This document shows, piece after piece, positions 22,547 through 34,829 of a stretch of 64,000 nt of DNA (position 1 is its first letter; each line of letters begins with the position of its first letter). The position numbers and the translations under genes are program-made. Below the pieces are notes generated by a model. That model searched no databases. It was not told the origin of the DNA and was given only the letters and a program-made list of their open reading frames with translations. Source of the stretch: Liolophura sinensis. Its lineage: Eukaryota > Mollusca > Polyplacophora > Chitonida > Chitonidae. The DNA lies in assembly GCF_032854445.1 (NCBI RefSeq), contig NC_088307.1, positions 19,110,017-19,174,016 of the forward strand. The letters run 5' to 3'.

Positions 22547-24807
22547 AAAAAAATGACCAACAAGTTGTATGACTTCATTTAGTTATCACAGTTTAACATT
22601 TTGAAGATTGTATTGTTCTCATGGTGGCACAAACTGTATGAACTTCACCGAAATAGTGTACATTTATGCAAATAGAATCGTGTTGATTAAATTAGGTTTT
22701 AACATTTATCTAATATGATAAAGTGTGCAGCCGTATGTATGTGGAGCGCTTAGAGTAATTTCGCTTTAAACAGAATACATGTGTTTATATCAGAATTTTT
22801 TTTTGCCTTAAACTTAAGTTGGGTTTTCTACCTTGGTGAAATGTTCTGGTTTTAGTCAGCTAATTGGAACATCTGTATGTGTGTCTAAGAAAAATTGTAA
22901 AAAAATAAGATCTAGAGTTTCCCCCTGATGAAAGATTGGTTGAATATAAAAACGATTGCTATTTACCGAAAGGATCTTGTTTATTCTCAAGGGTGTACTC
23001 TCTAACATAGTTTTCTTCTGAAACTAGTTCCTTCGAAGCATGAAAACAAAAAAGGTAAAGGTAAAAAAGAAACGCATAAGGGTTTGTTAAGGCATTGAAA
23101 GCGTAATAAAACCTGATTGCTATGGTTTAAAAAAAACGAGAAGTATTGACTGTTGTGTGCCAAGACGTTAGCAAGGCGATTGAGATTCATGCAATTTTGT
23201 AATTGACATTGCCCGGGCACGTGAGAAGGTTAACCTCTTAACCATGATGGCTGTCTCGTGATTGGTTGTTTCAGTCGTTTAATAGCCAGATCAAATGTTG
23301 ACAACTTGTGTGCATGATACGGACTTATGCCCTAGTTGTCATGGAAATCGTTTGCTCTACAATTCACTGATTGGTTGCCTTCTCGGTTCGCTTCACGTCA
23401 AAATTAATCAAGGAGAACATGAAACCTTTTGCAAGAACCCTAACAGTACTTAGCATGTGTCATCAACAGTAAAAGGGCCTTCGTTTAACGAGGCATTACT
23501 GTAGTTAGATTCCTAGCCTCTAAAGCTGTAATGAAGAATGCCAATATGCTTGTAATGACCACACTGTTCATTTCATCCTTACTGGCATGGTTTAGGTCTT
23601 TTAAACTTGTAGAATGTGAAAATAGATAGTTGGAATTTATGCAAACAAAAGTTATGGTTTAATTTTGATGGACTGAAGTTAGTGTGTTGATTCAAACACT
23701 GTGCTGTTCTTGAGACTTTGGTGACAAGAAGTGCCCGGTTTTGACGATGTTCAAAGGCATGTTTTTGCGGTATAGCATTCATTGAAGACCACGTGTTCTC
23801 CAGTACTCTGTGCAGCATATTGGTTGACATGTAGATATATCTGTATGTCTCCCCCATGGAAAAGCTTATTAATGACTTGCCAAAAGTCTTTGGTTTTCAA
23901 TGTTTCCCACTAACCATAAAACAAGTTCTTGATCACTGTATTTAACACCAGTCAAAGAAATTAATAAATAATATATATGGTAAAAAAAAATGTATGTATA
24001 TGTGTACTCGTTGCTTAACATTAATTAAAACTGTAAAGGCCAAACGAGTTTAAAGTGTTGTTTTATGGGAAAAAGAAATCATATTTCTTGTTTCTAAGCA
24101 GAGTATAAGAATGAAATAAAAATCATCCAATTTGAGGGAGGTGTGGACTGTCTTAGCAATTTTTCCTGTTGAGATATTTATGTCATCGGAAGGCTTTGGA
24201 AACCGGAAAATCATTAAAAAAAATTTTTAATCAGACAAAATAAAAAGGTGGATTTTCAGCTTTTGGGGGGGATTTTTAGCTTGGGGGGGGAGGGGATTTT
24301 TTAGTGTTGCCTCACCTGTAAAACACGAAATAAAATTAGTATCTCTTAATTGTTGAATAACTATGACCTAAGTAACATTCTCAGCCGTATTTCAGCTGTA
24401 TCGCAATTGTGGTTACTAAGCCTAATGCTATCAGATGTCTAGTACATACTTTATATATGTGTCAGTACATTGTATTAGTACATGTACAGTGCTTTGTAAA
24501 TGTATAGGGGTTCATTGTAAACCTACTTGTGACACATATTGGCACCAACTGTAAAGCTTTGTCCTGAATGAACAGAAGGAGGTTTGTTTTGGTACTTATC
24601 AGTCCTCAGCTGACATCATGACACTTCACTCTTTGGTGTTATTATAAATGAAGAATTGCCCCCTAGGCCAGTTTTGACGTGACAGGTGATGAGGGGCTGT
24701 GAAGCTATAGAACAGGCAGGTTTCATTCATAACAAGTATAGTCACATATTTTTTTTTTTTTTTTTGGAACCCTCTGTTTTATCTTAAAATTGCACATCAA
24801 TACGATC

Positions 24808-25105
24808 ATCAACATATTCACGGGGGCCTCCGTGGCTCAGTCGGTTAAAGTGCTAGCGCAGGGTAGTGACCCAGGAATCTCTCACCAATGCGGTTGCTGT
24901 GAGTTCAAGTCCAGCTCATGCTGGCTTCCTCTCCGGCCGTACGTGAGAAGGTCTGTCAGCAACCTGCGGATGGTCGTGGGTTTCCCCTGGGCTCTGTCCG
25001 GTTTCCACCCACCATAATGCTGGCCGCCATCGTATAAGTGAAATATTCTTGAGTACGGCATAAAACACCACTCAATTAAATAAATAAATAAATAAATCAA
25101 CATAT
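24808..25105 (+). mobile_element. SINE family 1, full length, with target-site duplication
   Basis: This copy best shows the family structure. A tRNA-like head reads GCCTCCGTGGCTCAGTCGG (A box), and a B box GAGTTCAAGTCC lies about 70 bp on. The body ends AGTACGGCATAAAACACC with an AAATA tail. ATCAACATAT at 24808-24817 and 25096-25105 is the target-site duplication. Such elements are transcribed by RNA polymerase III and moved by LINE enzymes. Confidence 0.93.
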
Positions 25106-25261
25106 ACATGTGCTTTCATTCATCGTGCAGATACCATTTGGTTAGTGGTGTATTAGCAGCTGTGTCGGGTGCCACGTAATTCCAACATGATACTATTCAT
25201 TGTAGGTACATGTATTCTAATAATCTGGTCAAGGTTAGGTCCTTTGGGCCTGTATTCTACA

Positions 25262-25515
25262 GTATCCTCCATGGCGTAGTGGTTAACGTGTTAGAGCTGC
25301 AAAATGACTCAAGAACGTCTCACCAATACGGTCAATGTCAGCCCAAGTCCAACTCATGCCTACTACCTGTCCAGTCGTATACATGTGGGAATGTCTGTCA
25401 GCAATCCGCAGATAGCGTGGGTTGCTCCCATCATAATGCTGGCAGCAGTCGTACTGTTATAAGCAAAATATTCTTGATTGTGGTGTAAAACACCAATCAA
25501 ATATTATAAATAAAG
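25262..25515 (+). mobile_element. SINE family 1, older copy
   Basis: Full in outline (CCTCCATGGCGTAGTGGTTA to GTAAAACACCAATCAAATAT) but clearly more diverged than the copy 160 bp upstream. It also has an insertion before the tail. Confidence 0.8.
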
Positions 25516-25589
25516 GAATTGTATTAAGACAAGACTGGTATTAAGGTTTGTTAAAGCCTTACTTGATTTTTAATGCCCTTTGGCATTTT

Positions 25590-25783
25590 AGTCTTACTTG
25601 TTCATTTTTCTAGATTCTGGGTATTCTGTTGATTTTAGAAAGGTGCTTTGAGAGATGTTTGGAAGGTAGGGTGATATCCTTAGGAAAATGTGAATTTTAG
25701 CACCAAAAGTTGTATCTCATGTCATTTATTTGCCTCCAGAAATGCTCTTTTGTGCTAGAATTTTTAGGTCATATAGGGTATTT
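25590..25783 (+). mobile_element. TACCCTAAATGA-type element, partial
   Basis: aaaggtgctttgagagatgt, ttggaaggtagggtgatatc, catttatttgcctccagaaa and ttttaggtcatatagggta match the copy at 45730. The left end is eroded. Confidence 0.7.
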
Positions 25784-26151
25784 GGTTTTGGGCATTATAC
25801 AGCAGACTTAACCTTCTGTGTAACAAGTGTGCCAGTGTATTAAACAATACCTGCCTGAGCAAACCTACAAGTACTTAGTGGGTATTTATCTTAGTGGTTT
25901 TATATCAGGGTCAAATAGCATGCATTCTAAGTGACCTTGTCATTTCCTGACAACAAATACTGTACCAGTAGTGAAACATTTCACTCCCCGCATTGTTAAC
26001 AAACTGGTCTTAAACTGCAGAAAGTTGGGGACGTCAACTGCTGTTTTGTTAGAAAGTTGCTGAGGAATTGTATTGTTTTTATGAAAGTTGCTTCTCCATT
26101 ATTCATTTATATACTGATCGATTTATTTATTTTATGGTTGTTTAAAACAAT

Positions 26152-26547
26152 ATGGCAGATGATGAGTTGGCAAACTACGATATGGGTAAAAAGAACAGTG
26201 ACATTTGGTGCGATAGTGGCCAACTTTACCCTTTTGTGACGTGCATGTACGTACGTGTAGATAGTAATGGCGGATTTAGACTAGTGGTCTCGAGCAAACT
26301 TCATGCTAGACCACACCAAAGAGAGCATCAGCGACTACTTTTTTATGACCTAGGCTCGGAGAAAATAAAATTCAGTCCCATTATCCATAGGTCTTGCTAC
26401 ATTTATAGAAGAAATTACAGTCTAAAATCACATGTAGAAACATGCATTTCTATTTTTCACATCTTAGTGCTTATATTTTATATAAGATATAAGCTGTTGA
26501 TAAGAATATTAATTTACTTATTACCCAACAAAAAAAAAGGCCGATGA
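26152..26547 (+). CDS. Unassigned 131-codon ATG-initiated ORF in intron 1
   Basis: The frame begins MADDELANYDMGKKNSDIWC and stays open for 131 codons, ending in hydrophobic isoleucine/leucine-rich sequence and a Lys run from an A tract. No domain is recognised and no splice or promoter context supports expression. The last third looks like translated AT-rich noncoding DNA. It may be chance or a relic of an inserted sequence. Confidence 0.12.
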   Translation: MADDELANYDMGKKNSDIWCDSGQLYPFVTCMYVRVDSNGGFRLVVSSKLHARPHQREHQRLLFYDLGSEKIKFSPIIHRSCYIYRRNYSLKSHVETCISIFHILVLIFYIRYKLLIRILIYLLPNKKKGR

Positions 26548-26749
26548 AAATCTTGGGTGAAGAACTTAAGTTACAAATGGCAATTTGCTGTCATATGAAA
26601 ATAATAAATGCTATTGTAGATCTGGGAAAGTGACAAATTGACCCTTTTTTTTCCCTTTTTTTTTTTTTGTTGAGCTGTGGTATTAAGTCATCAAATTCTG
26701 GTATTTGCTAATATCGATGATGAAGTTTTATCTGCTGGCTGCAAACAGA

Positions 26750-27560
26750 GTTGTGTGACCAGCAGCACCTCCTGTTAATTGACGAAAAGTAATGTTCGAG
26801 CATTCGGGAGCTGTCACTTCCAGCGAGGCAAGCCATGATTCATTTCTCTGAGGTCACATGTTGTCATTTATATCAGCCACATTAACCACTTTTATTACCC
26901 AGAGTGCTCCATTAAAAGATAACGAGTCTCGCCGTTTGGACGCGAGACATTTACATACGAGTACAAAGTCATGTCTCTCTTCAGTAATTGGGGGCGGTCT
27001 TGGTAGGATTTCTCCAGAGCCAATTTTGTTCCGGCAGCCAGCAACGGGCAAGCTACGACGTTTTTATTTATGTCGACAAAATGTTGGCCTGTAATGACCG
27101 TAATAACGGACTTGAAATGCCAGTGGATGACAGTTGATCGTTACATTGTAGCCAGTCTAAAAGCAGACTTTTACGTCATCTGGCGGAAAAGAAAAATGAC
27201 AGAGGTTAAGTCTCAAGGCCAAAAGGCTCCTCGAAAATTAAAACCCGAAATTAGTTTGTCGTTCCCCGTGGATTTGAATCTGTCCCTTTGGAGCTTTTGC
27301 GGCCTGACACTCTTGTATTACAGACATTGTCATAAAGCTCCAGTAGTGCGGTCTGGACGTGGTACAATGAGTGGTATCCCATAGTGATAGAGGCGGGTCA
27401 AGGCATAATCAGCGGGGCAGCACGGAACGAAGCGGAAACGATCTGTGCTCATCAACCCTTGATTAAACGGCTAAACGCCTCTTTTGTACTCTAACTCAAT
27501 TAGACAAGATTAATAAAGAGGGGATTCTTGTACTTCCCATTCCAGTCACGATGGACCCTC
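26750..27560. promoter_or_regulatory. Candidate intronic regulatory island 1
   Basis: About 800 bp free of recognised repeats, with higher GC and CpG than the rest of intron 1. It contains a GTCTCGC/GCGAGAC hairpin at 26926-26948 and several homeodomain-like TTAATT/ATTAA cores. Open frames on both strands here do not resemble known proteins and have no clear splice sites. I infer a possible enhancer or conserved noncoding element; cross-species comparison would be needed to show it. Confidence 0.35.
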
Positions 27561-28089
27561 CATCGGTGCCCCTCTTCGTCTGCGTGGAATAGAGCACTTA
27601 TTACTACACCATTATCCTCTGCATTGGAAAGATGCCAGCAGAGAATTTAGACCAGGGCTTTGACACCACTACGTGTAGGAGAATATGCGCTGGAGTCACG
27701 GACCATTTTGGTGGGGCTTCGTACATGTAAAGATATTTCCTACAGTCTTCTAGCTTGCCAGAAATGATGTCATTTATACAGAATAAACTCTCTAACACAA
27801 AGTTTCAAGAGAGTGCTCTACAAGTAGATTAGAAGTTTTTAATGAAGAACATTGCCTGTTTTATGCTTTTCCTGGTCCAAAGTATGGCTTCAGTGGTAGG
27901 CATGAAAGACATCCTACGTTGATATACCATTGATACAAACATATTTTGTGGAAATTGAAAAAGGATCAGAGGAAATAATAAGGGAAATACATTAATGTAT
28001 CCATAGGGTAAATGATGAAAATTGTACTGATTAGCTTTGTGATCATTCCATGTACAATGTACCAAGTGTTAATTAAGCTCAAGTACATA

Positions 28090-28262
28090 AATAATAAAGT
28101 GGTTGGGACAGACGTTAGAGCAAGGAAATTGGACTGATTGGCCTGTTGTCCGTATAATGTGACTTGGTGAGGTGTCATGTCTGGTGTCTTTGGCATGGTA
28201 CTTCAGTGGAAGCAGCACTTTGGGCAGCATCGACTCATTGTGCCACAAGAAGTCTCAGTATA
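28090..28262 (+). mobile_element. SINE family 2-related, internal fragment
   Basis: acgttagagcaaggaaattg, gcctgttgtccgtataatgt, tgtctggtgtctttggcatg and gcagcactttgggcagcat match the body of the 18530 element. Confidence 0.75.
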
Positions 28263-28764
28263 TGCATACAAACACCTAATGACAGTGATAGATTGATGAA
28301 GTTAAAGTATTGTAGGGATTTTGTACACTAAAAAATCCAAATACAGAATTAAGAAAAAAGTCTACCATTTTATTTTATCTAATTTTGAATTTTTTCAAGG
28401 CTTTCCATTCATGTAAATACATCTGTATGTCTTCAGTGAGACAGATTGGTGAGACAGTCCACATTTTCCACAAATCAGATGATTTTCATTTTTTATTTTT
28501 ATATCTTTTTCCAACATTGAAAATTGATATGTTCTGCCTGTAAAACAACAATTTGAATTGGTGTGGTCTGAACGAAATATTTTTGGAAGGACATTTCTTT
28601 TTAAAGTGTAGAACCACCTGTATACATGTATGTATATGTACATTTATTGTTTGGAAAAGGATGGTAGCTTACATGTAGTTAGGGATTCTGTAGATTACCA
28701 TTGTATGCAGTTTTGCTATTTGTGTTCACAATGCTCAAGAACACATAAGTACTAAGCTGATCGT

Positions 28765-29345
28765 TTGTTAGGTTTCTCCATCATCCAAATTGACAGAGCT
28801 AATAACACCCCCCGGGGGAGTCTATGGTCTCTCTCACGCAGTTTATCTGGCCTCCTCCATGACATTTTGAAAAATGACCGGGGCGAAAAAACGCGTCTTT
28901 TATCGACGAGAAAATATGTATCATTGATCAAAATTATACAGGCCGGCAAATCCATCAAATTGAAAAAGTGGAGTAAAGAAAAAGGCTGGAACATGAAGTA
29001 AATAGCTCATAAAAACCACAAAAGCAGAGGAGTGAGAGCCTCCCTGTCCAAACTCATCTAAATTGGACAGATACGAGGCAATCTGGGAGCTGCGGAGTGA
29101 GTTATAGCCAGCCCTAATCGATAGCGAATCCTTGCAGGTCTAATCCGCCACTTTCGTGCTGTTTTTCGACATCGGGGGGCTCAGCGCCGGAAAGTAACGC
29201 TACAATGGGTGGCATCTGTCAGCACCTTTTGATCAGAGCACAGTACGACGAATGAATTATGACACTCTTCAAGTCAATACGGATCATATGCTGACGCCAT
29301 GTTTAATCTGTGGGCTATGAATATTCATGAGCATGGGTCCAGTCC
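28765..29345. promoter_or_regulatory. Candidate intronic regulatory island 2
   Basis: A repeat-free, CpG-containing 580-bp segment. At 29317-29328 there is a 12-bp palindrome ATGAATATTCAT, similar to dimeric POU-factor sites, and AATCGATAGCGAAT lies near 29120. A CCCCCCGGGGG palindrome is at about 28808. No coding exon could be supported. The regulatory reading is an inference from composition and motif content. Confidence 0.35.
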
Positions 29346-30214
29346 TAGTGTTCCATGTTTCCTGTGCCTCCTATTGTTGGAAAGTTGTATGCATTTTGCT
29401 GAGCCGCTGTTTAAACACGCGCCGTGAATGTGCTTGGGGAAAATCCCATCTAGATTAAACACAGTGACATTGATTCCATTGGTTTAACTCAATATTCTTT
29501 GACAGTTTACAACCTTGTTATGAAGATCGTTAATGCATTTGATATGCAGCACCATGTAGTACTTTATAGATGTTCTAAAGTGAGGCCATTGTCTTTGACA
29601 CGTTCGTTTGCTGTACTGTAGCTGGAAGGTTACGGTTGGTTAGCACACTCATGTAGTTACATCTTAATTTGAAAAATATAGGAAACTGATGTGTTGGTTT
29701 AATTAATAGGGCTCTTTTTGCTGTCTCACAGTGAAATGGCAGTTTCAAGCAAATAATTACCGTATTACTTTTTGCGTTTAAAGTTATATTTTCCTACATG
29801 TACCTAGCGGCCTACCTAAAGCACAGCTGGCAGAGTGTGTTTTGGGAGGAGGTAGATCCAGAACTTGATCCCCGCAGTAAACCACATGTACATGTACCTG
29901 TAAAATGTGCATGTATGGAATATGTAGCTCAGTGTAATCACATGTTGTTGGTACGTTCATCAGCGTCATATCTAGAAAAAATATTGAAGGTTCTGATCTC
30001 AAAATTGAGAAATTTTGAGAGCCATTTTGACACTGCATACAGAAATTCAGAGAGCTTTGTATTAGGAGATCCGTGAATGTACATGTATGTATATGTGTAC
30101 ATCTATGCTAGGGGTTTTACATCGGAACCTAATAATTTTTCCGTCATATGTGGAATCATAAGGTGTGTGTTTACATATATTGTGTCTTCTTGTGCCGCAA
30201 CAGAAGTATCATGC

Positions 30215-30395
30215 TGATGACACCACATATGACACCCCACCCAGTCGCATTATACTGAAACCGGGCCAACCAGTCATTTTTCCTTGCTCTAACCTTTCAG
30301 TGCTGAACGCCAAGAGAGGCAGCAGCCAGTACATGTACCATTTATTAAGTCTTTGGTATGACCCGACCCGGATTTGATCCATTTTTCTCTGGACT
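30215..30395 (-). mobile_element. SINE family 2-related, minus copy
   Basis: The reverse complement reads GGTCGGGTCATACCAAAGAC, aatggtacatgtactggctg, cttggcgttcagcactgaaa and ggttagagcaaggaaaaatg, in the order of the 18530 and 58650 copies. Confidence 0.8.
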
Positions 30396-31191
30396 TTGAG
30401 GCAGACACTCAAACCAAATATGTGAATGAGAGAAATTTGTATCATTATTAAACTTTTGTTTGTCAGCTATCATATTTTTGCTTCTGTAATATTTTAATAC
30501 AGATTGACTAGTTTGGACACGCAACAGTTTGGGGGCCCACATGTTTTTTTGGGACTAAAATGGCTCCAGAGATGGCCGTGTTAATGAACTTGTACATTTG
30601 GATGTAGAATACAGTACTAGGTACACATGAATATATGTATTTATGCTGTAGTCTGGTGCAGTTTGTTGTAGACACCCCTTCGAACAAAAAAAAAATGACA
30701 CAAAAGCAACAAGCTTTGGCTAATACAAAATGCCAGTAGCAAGAAAGATTTATCACAAATGGCATCAGGATAACAGAGAAAAGCTTAATGCTGAGAACAT
30801 TTGCAAGTGCACGGATTTGTACAATAATGTTTATTCATAAGGACCCTGTTGGGCCAATTTGGGAAAGTGTGTTATCTGCATTAAGTGCTGTTTGTTTTAT
30901 GTGAAAAAAAAAGTTTGAATGTCAAAAGTCAACTTGAGCCTTTTTTGTTAAAAAAAATGTAAATGTGAAACACTATATTGGTGGTGTTTTTTCCTTTTTC
31001 CTCGTCCGAAGTGTCAGTATATGGTAATCAGCAAGGCTCTAGCATGCTTTGTTATTGCATCAGTGTGTTTAAATAACAAGTTGTTCTTCATACAGAAAGG
31101 CTGGAAAATGGAGAGTAAATTATGCACAGCTTCAACAACACTGTGCATGTTATAGCAGGCAAGGGATCACATGTGACTGGTGAAATCCAGC

Positions 31192-31358
31192 CTCTTGTCA
31201 GTTTATAGGTGGGCAGGTCTGTCAGCAACCTCTGAATGGTTGAGTGTTTCCTCCAGGCTCTGCCCGGTTTCCTCTCACCATAATGCTGGCCAGCGTCGTA
31301 CAAGTGAAATACTCTTAAGTATGGCTTAAATCACCAATCAGATAACTCTTGTCAGTTT
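31192..31358 (+). mobile_element. SINE family 1, 5'-truncated, with 13-bp target-site duplication
   Basis: CTCTTGTCAGTTT flanks both sides (31192-31204, 31346-31358). The body runs from TAGGTGGGCAGGTCTGTCAG to TTAAATCACCAATCAGATAA. Confidence 0.93.
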
Positions 31359-31400
31359 TATTCTACGTGTATATGTACATATACATGTATTTGAAGGTAA

Positions 31401-32178
31401 AAGCTGAAATGGTAACTACAGACATTACCATCTGGCACTACAGTTTAAGCTGAAATGGTAACTACAGACATCACCATCTGGCACTACAGTTTAAGCTGAA
31501 ATGGTGACTACAGACATTCCCGTCTGGCACTACAGTTTAAGCTGAAATGGTAACTACAGACATTCCTCTTTGGCACTACAGTTTAAGCTGAAATGGTAAC
31601 TACAGACATTCCTCTCTGGCACTACAGTTTAAGCTGAAATGGTAACTACAGACATTCTGGCACTACAGTTTAAGCTGAAATGGCAACTACACACATTCCT
31701 TTCTGGCACTACAGGTTAATCTGAAATGGCAGTTACAGACATTCCCCTCTGGCACTACAGTTTAATCTGAAATGGCAACTACAGACATTCCCCTCTGGCA
31801 CTACAGTTTAAGCTGAAATGGTAACTACAGACATTCCTCTCTGGCACTACAGTTTAAGCTGAAATTGTAACTACATACCTTCCCCTCTGGCACTACAGTT
31901 TAAGCTGAAATGGTAACTACAGACATTCCCCTCTGGCACTACAGTTTAAGCTGAAATGGTAACTACAGACCTTCCCCTCTGGCACTACAGTTTAAGCTGA
32001 AATGGTAACTACAGATATTCCCCTCTGGCACTACAGTTTAAGCTGAAATGGCTACTACAGACATTCCCCTCTGGCACTACAGTTTAAGCTGAAATGGTAA
32101 CTACAGACCTTCCCCTCTGGTACTACAGTTTAAGCTGAAATAGTAACTATAGATATTCCCCTGTAGCACTACAGTTTA
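31401..32178. repeat. 46-bp minisatellite, about 17 copies
   Basis: The unit begins AAGCTGAAATGGTAACTACA and continues GACATTCCCCTCTGGCACTA then CAGTTT. Unit starts at 31401, 31447 and 31493 confirm the period. One unit is shortened near 31650. Variation is mostly in the ATTCCCCTCT part. Confidence 0.95.
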
Positions 32179-32384
32179 AGCAGAATTACATGTACATGTT
32201 GGTAAAAATAATGCAGGAATGCTGAAGAATGATTATGATGATGTTGATGATACATTGTCCATCAGAATTCCATCTTGAAAGATCGAAAATTTTAATTTGA
32301 AAAATTGAAAGTTTTGGAGTAGACATCCTAAATGTAAATTACTTAGATGATACCCGAATTCTTCTAAATTTGGGACAGATAATA

Positions 32385-32555
32385 GCCGAGTTGAAAGTAG
32401 AATATTACATTTCTTTACCAGCCTTTTGGAAAAGTAAAGATATGAGTATGTTGTTCATTAGATGGTCTAACCATGTGAGGAAAAAGAAACTCAGTCTTCC
32501 TGTGGTATTAGATATATATTGGGTAAAATGAGCAGACGAGGTGTCCCAAATTGTA
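32385..32555 (+). repeat. Dispersed repeat, copy 2
   Basis: Second copy of the sequence at 12195-12370: gttgaaagtagaatattaca, atgttgttcattagatggtc and accatgtgaggaaaaagaaa. Confidence 0.7.
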
Positions 32556-32977
32556 ATAGAAATAGGGTAGATTGCTGTTTTATGAAGGTTTGTTGATTTA
32601 CATGTATAATTAAAGTGGCATACATGTATGTACTATGGCGTCATTCAGGGGCTTTGTGGAGCTGTATTCTCATTTTAATAGGTGTGCTCACTCAGGTGGA
32701 AACGTTTAATTAAGTTAAAGAAACTTTTAATAACAAAGAAAGTTTTGTTCATTTCATTAGACCATTCTTTGTTGTGGGTAACATAAACGTGTGGAAAAAG
32801 TAAGGTTGTTCTGTGGGAATTTTTTTTATTATTATTGTTCTGGCTAATAAAGAAATAAAGATTTTAAAGAAACAAACATTTGGAAGAAAGTGAAAAAAAA
32901 GACAAAAAAAACAAAAAACAAAAAACATACAAATTCTATCAAAATCCCACTAAAATAAAACAGCAACCCCCTATTTT

Positions 32978-34242
32978 TAGAGGGTTGATCAGGTTAGCCC
33001 TAACAAACAAATTTTTAATGATGGCCTTAAATTAAAAAAATGAAAAAATCCTTTCTCTTATTCACTGTCAAAGTAATCTCATAAGAAAATTATCTGCAAT
33101 AAAATGTGATTTATGAGACGATTATAAGCCGCAATTAGTGAACAGTTATGGGGGTAACTGGTACACGTACATTGTGGTAATTAGCACTAATATCATACAT
33201 GTAATTGACAGCTGACGAACAAGTTAGATGTAATTGTCATTCACATGAAATAACCATGTCATGTAAATGCCTCATTAATTGTTTAAATACGTACAGGTAG
33301 GTCTTTACGCTACAACTAAATGTTGCTGACAATCATATCCGACATTCTGTGGTACTGATGTACATCCAAATCGAGTCACTGCACTGCCGTCAAGCTGTGA
33401 AAATTTGTCTGTACATTTATGAAGGCTAATCAGTGAAGTTCCTCCACATGTGTAAGTGAGGAAATCAACATGTACTTTGTTAGTTGGCTGACTTCAGTTA
33501 CTAGTGTAACTAAAAAGGAAGATACGAAATAAGATTTAGATTAAGATTGCATGAGTATAGTGCCACCAGATGATATCTAGTGTGACAGGATGATATTCAG
33601 CATGTCAAGATGATATTCTGTGTGCTGAGGTGATATTCAGTGTGACACAGACAAGATGATATTCAGTGTGACAGGGTGATATTCAGCATGTCAAGATGAT
33701 ATTCTGTGTGCCGAGGTGATATTCAGTGTGACACAGACAAGATGATATTCGGTGTGACAGGGTGATATTCAGCATGTCAAGATGATATTCTGTGTGCCCA
33801 GGTGATACTCAGTGTGACACAGACAAGATGATATTCAGTTTGACAGAATGATATTCAGCATGTCAAAATGATATTCAGCATGTCAAAATGATATTCTGTG
33901 TTTCAAGATGATATTCAGCATGACACAGACAAGATGATATTCAGTGTGACAGGATGATATTCATTGTGACAGGATGATATTCTGTGTGACAAGGTGATAT
34001 TCAGTGTGACACAGACAAGATGATATTCATTGTGACCAACAGTGTGATACTGCTTTCAGTGTGAGATCTATCATATTCAGTACATGTACATTAACAATTT
34101 GATACTCACTGAAGCAGCATGATATTTAGCATGACATCTCTTATGAGATTACTTTGACAGTGAATAAGAGAAAGGATTTGTTTTTTTATTTAAAGCCATC
34201 ATTAGAAATTTGTTTGTTAGGGCTAACCTGATCAACCCTCTA
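32978..34242. mobile_element. 1.26-kb element with about 105-bp terminal inverted repeats
   Basis: Sequence 32978-33085 (starting TAGAGGGTTGATCAGGTTAG) is almost the exact reverse complement of 34140-34242 (ending CTAACCTGATCAACCCTCTA). The outer bases are TA...TA, consistent with a TA target duplication. The inside has no transposase frame. It carries about 480 bp of unique sequence and then a minisatellite (33566-34040). I infer a non-autonomous DNA transposon; the superfamily is not determined. Confidence 0.8.
33566..34040. repeat. Higher-order minisatellite inside the inverted-repeat element
   Basis: Subunits of about 20 bp (GATGATATTCAGTGTGACA-like, GATATTCAGCATGTCAA-like, GATATTCTGTGTG-like) are arranged in blocks of 86 bp. 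The marker GACACAGACAAGATGATATT occurs at 33644, 33730, 33816, 33922 and 34008. One interval is longer by a single 20-bp subunit. Confidence 0.9.
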
Positions 34243-34257
34243 AGGCCCAACAAAACA

Positions 34258-34730
34258 TTACTCTATGTGACAGCATGATGTTCAGTGTGACATGGTGATG
34301 TCCAGTGTGACATGATGATGTTCAGTATGACATGATGATGTTCATTGTAATGTGATGATGACCAGTGTGGCATGATGATGTTCAGTGTGACATGATGGTG
34401 TGATATGATGATGTTCAGTGTGACACGATGGTGTGATATGATGATGACCAGTGTGACATGATGATGTTCAGTATGACATGATGATGTTCAGTGTGACATG
34501 ATGATGTTCAGTGTGACACGATGGTGTGATATGATGATGACCAGTGTGACACGATGGTGTGATATGATGATGACCAGTGTGACATGATGATGTTCAGTGT
34601 GACATGATGATGTTCAGTGTGACATGATGATGTTCAGTGTGACATGATGGTGTGATATGATGATGTTCAGGGTGGCATGATGATGTTCATTGTGACATGA
34701 TGATATTCAGTGTGACAAGATAATAAAAAG
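34258..34730. repeat. 20-bp minisatellite related to the preceding array
   Basis: The unit GATGATGTTCAGTGTGACAT, about 22 copies, has variants GACCAGTGTG and CGATGGTGTGATAT. It differs from the array at 33566 mainly by GATGTT in place of GATATT. Confidence 0.92.
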
Positions 34731-34829
34731 CCCAGTTGAATTATACTGCGTTCAGTGTGACGTGATATTCATTATAACAACTATATTTAATGTGACAACA
34801 TATTTTCAGCCCCACAACACATTACTCTA

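Noticed and set aside
24822-24920. tRNA gene candidates at SINE heads (also 18530, 19684, 37040, 43980-44246)
   Set aside because: A- and B-box-like words are present, but no cloverleaf with acceptor-stem pairing could be drawn, and the sequences continue into SINE bodies.
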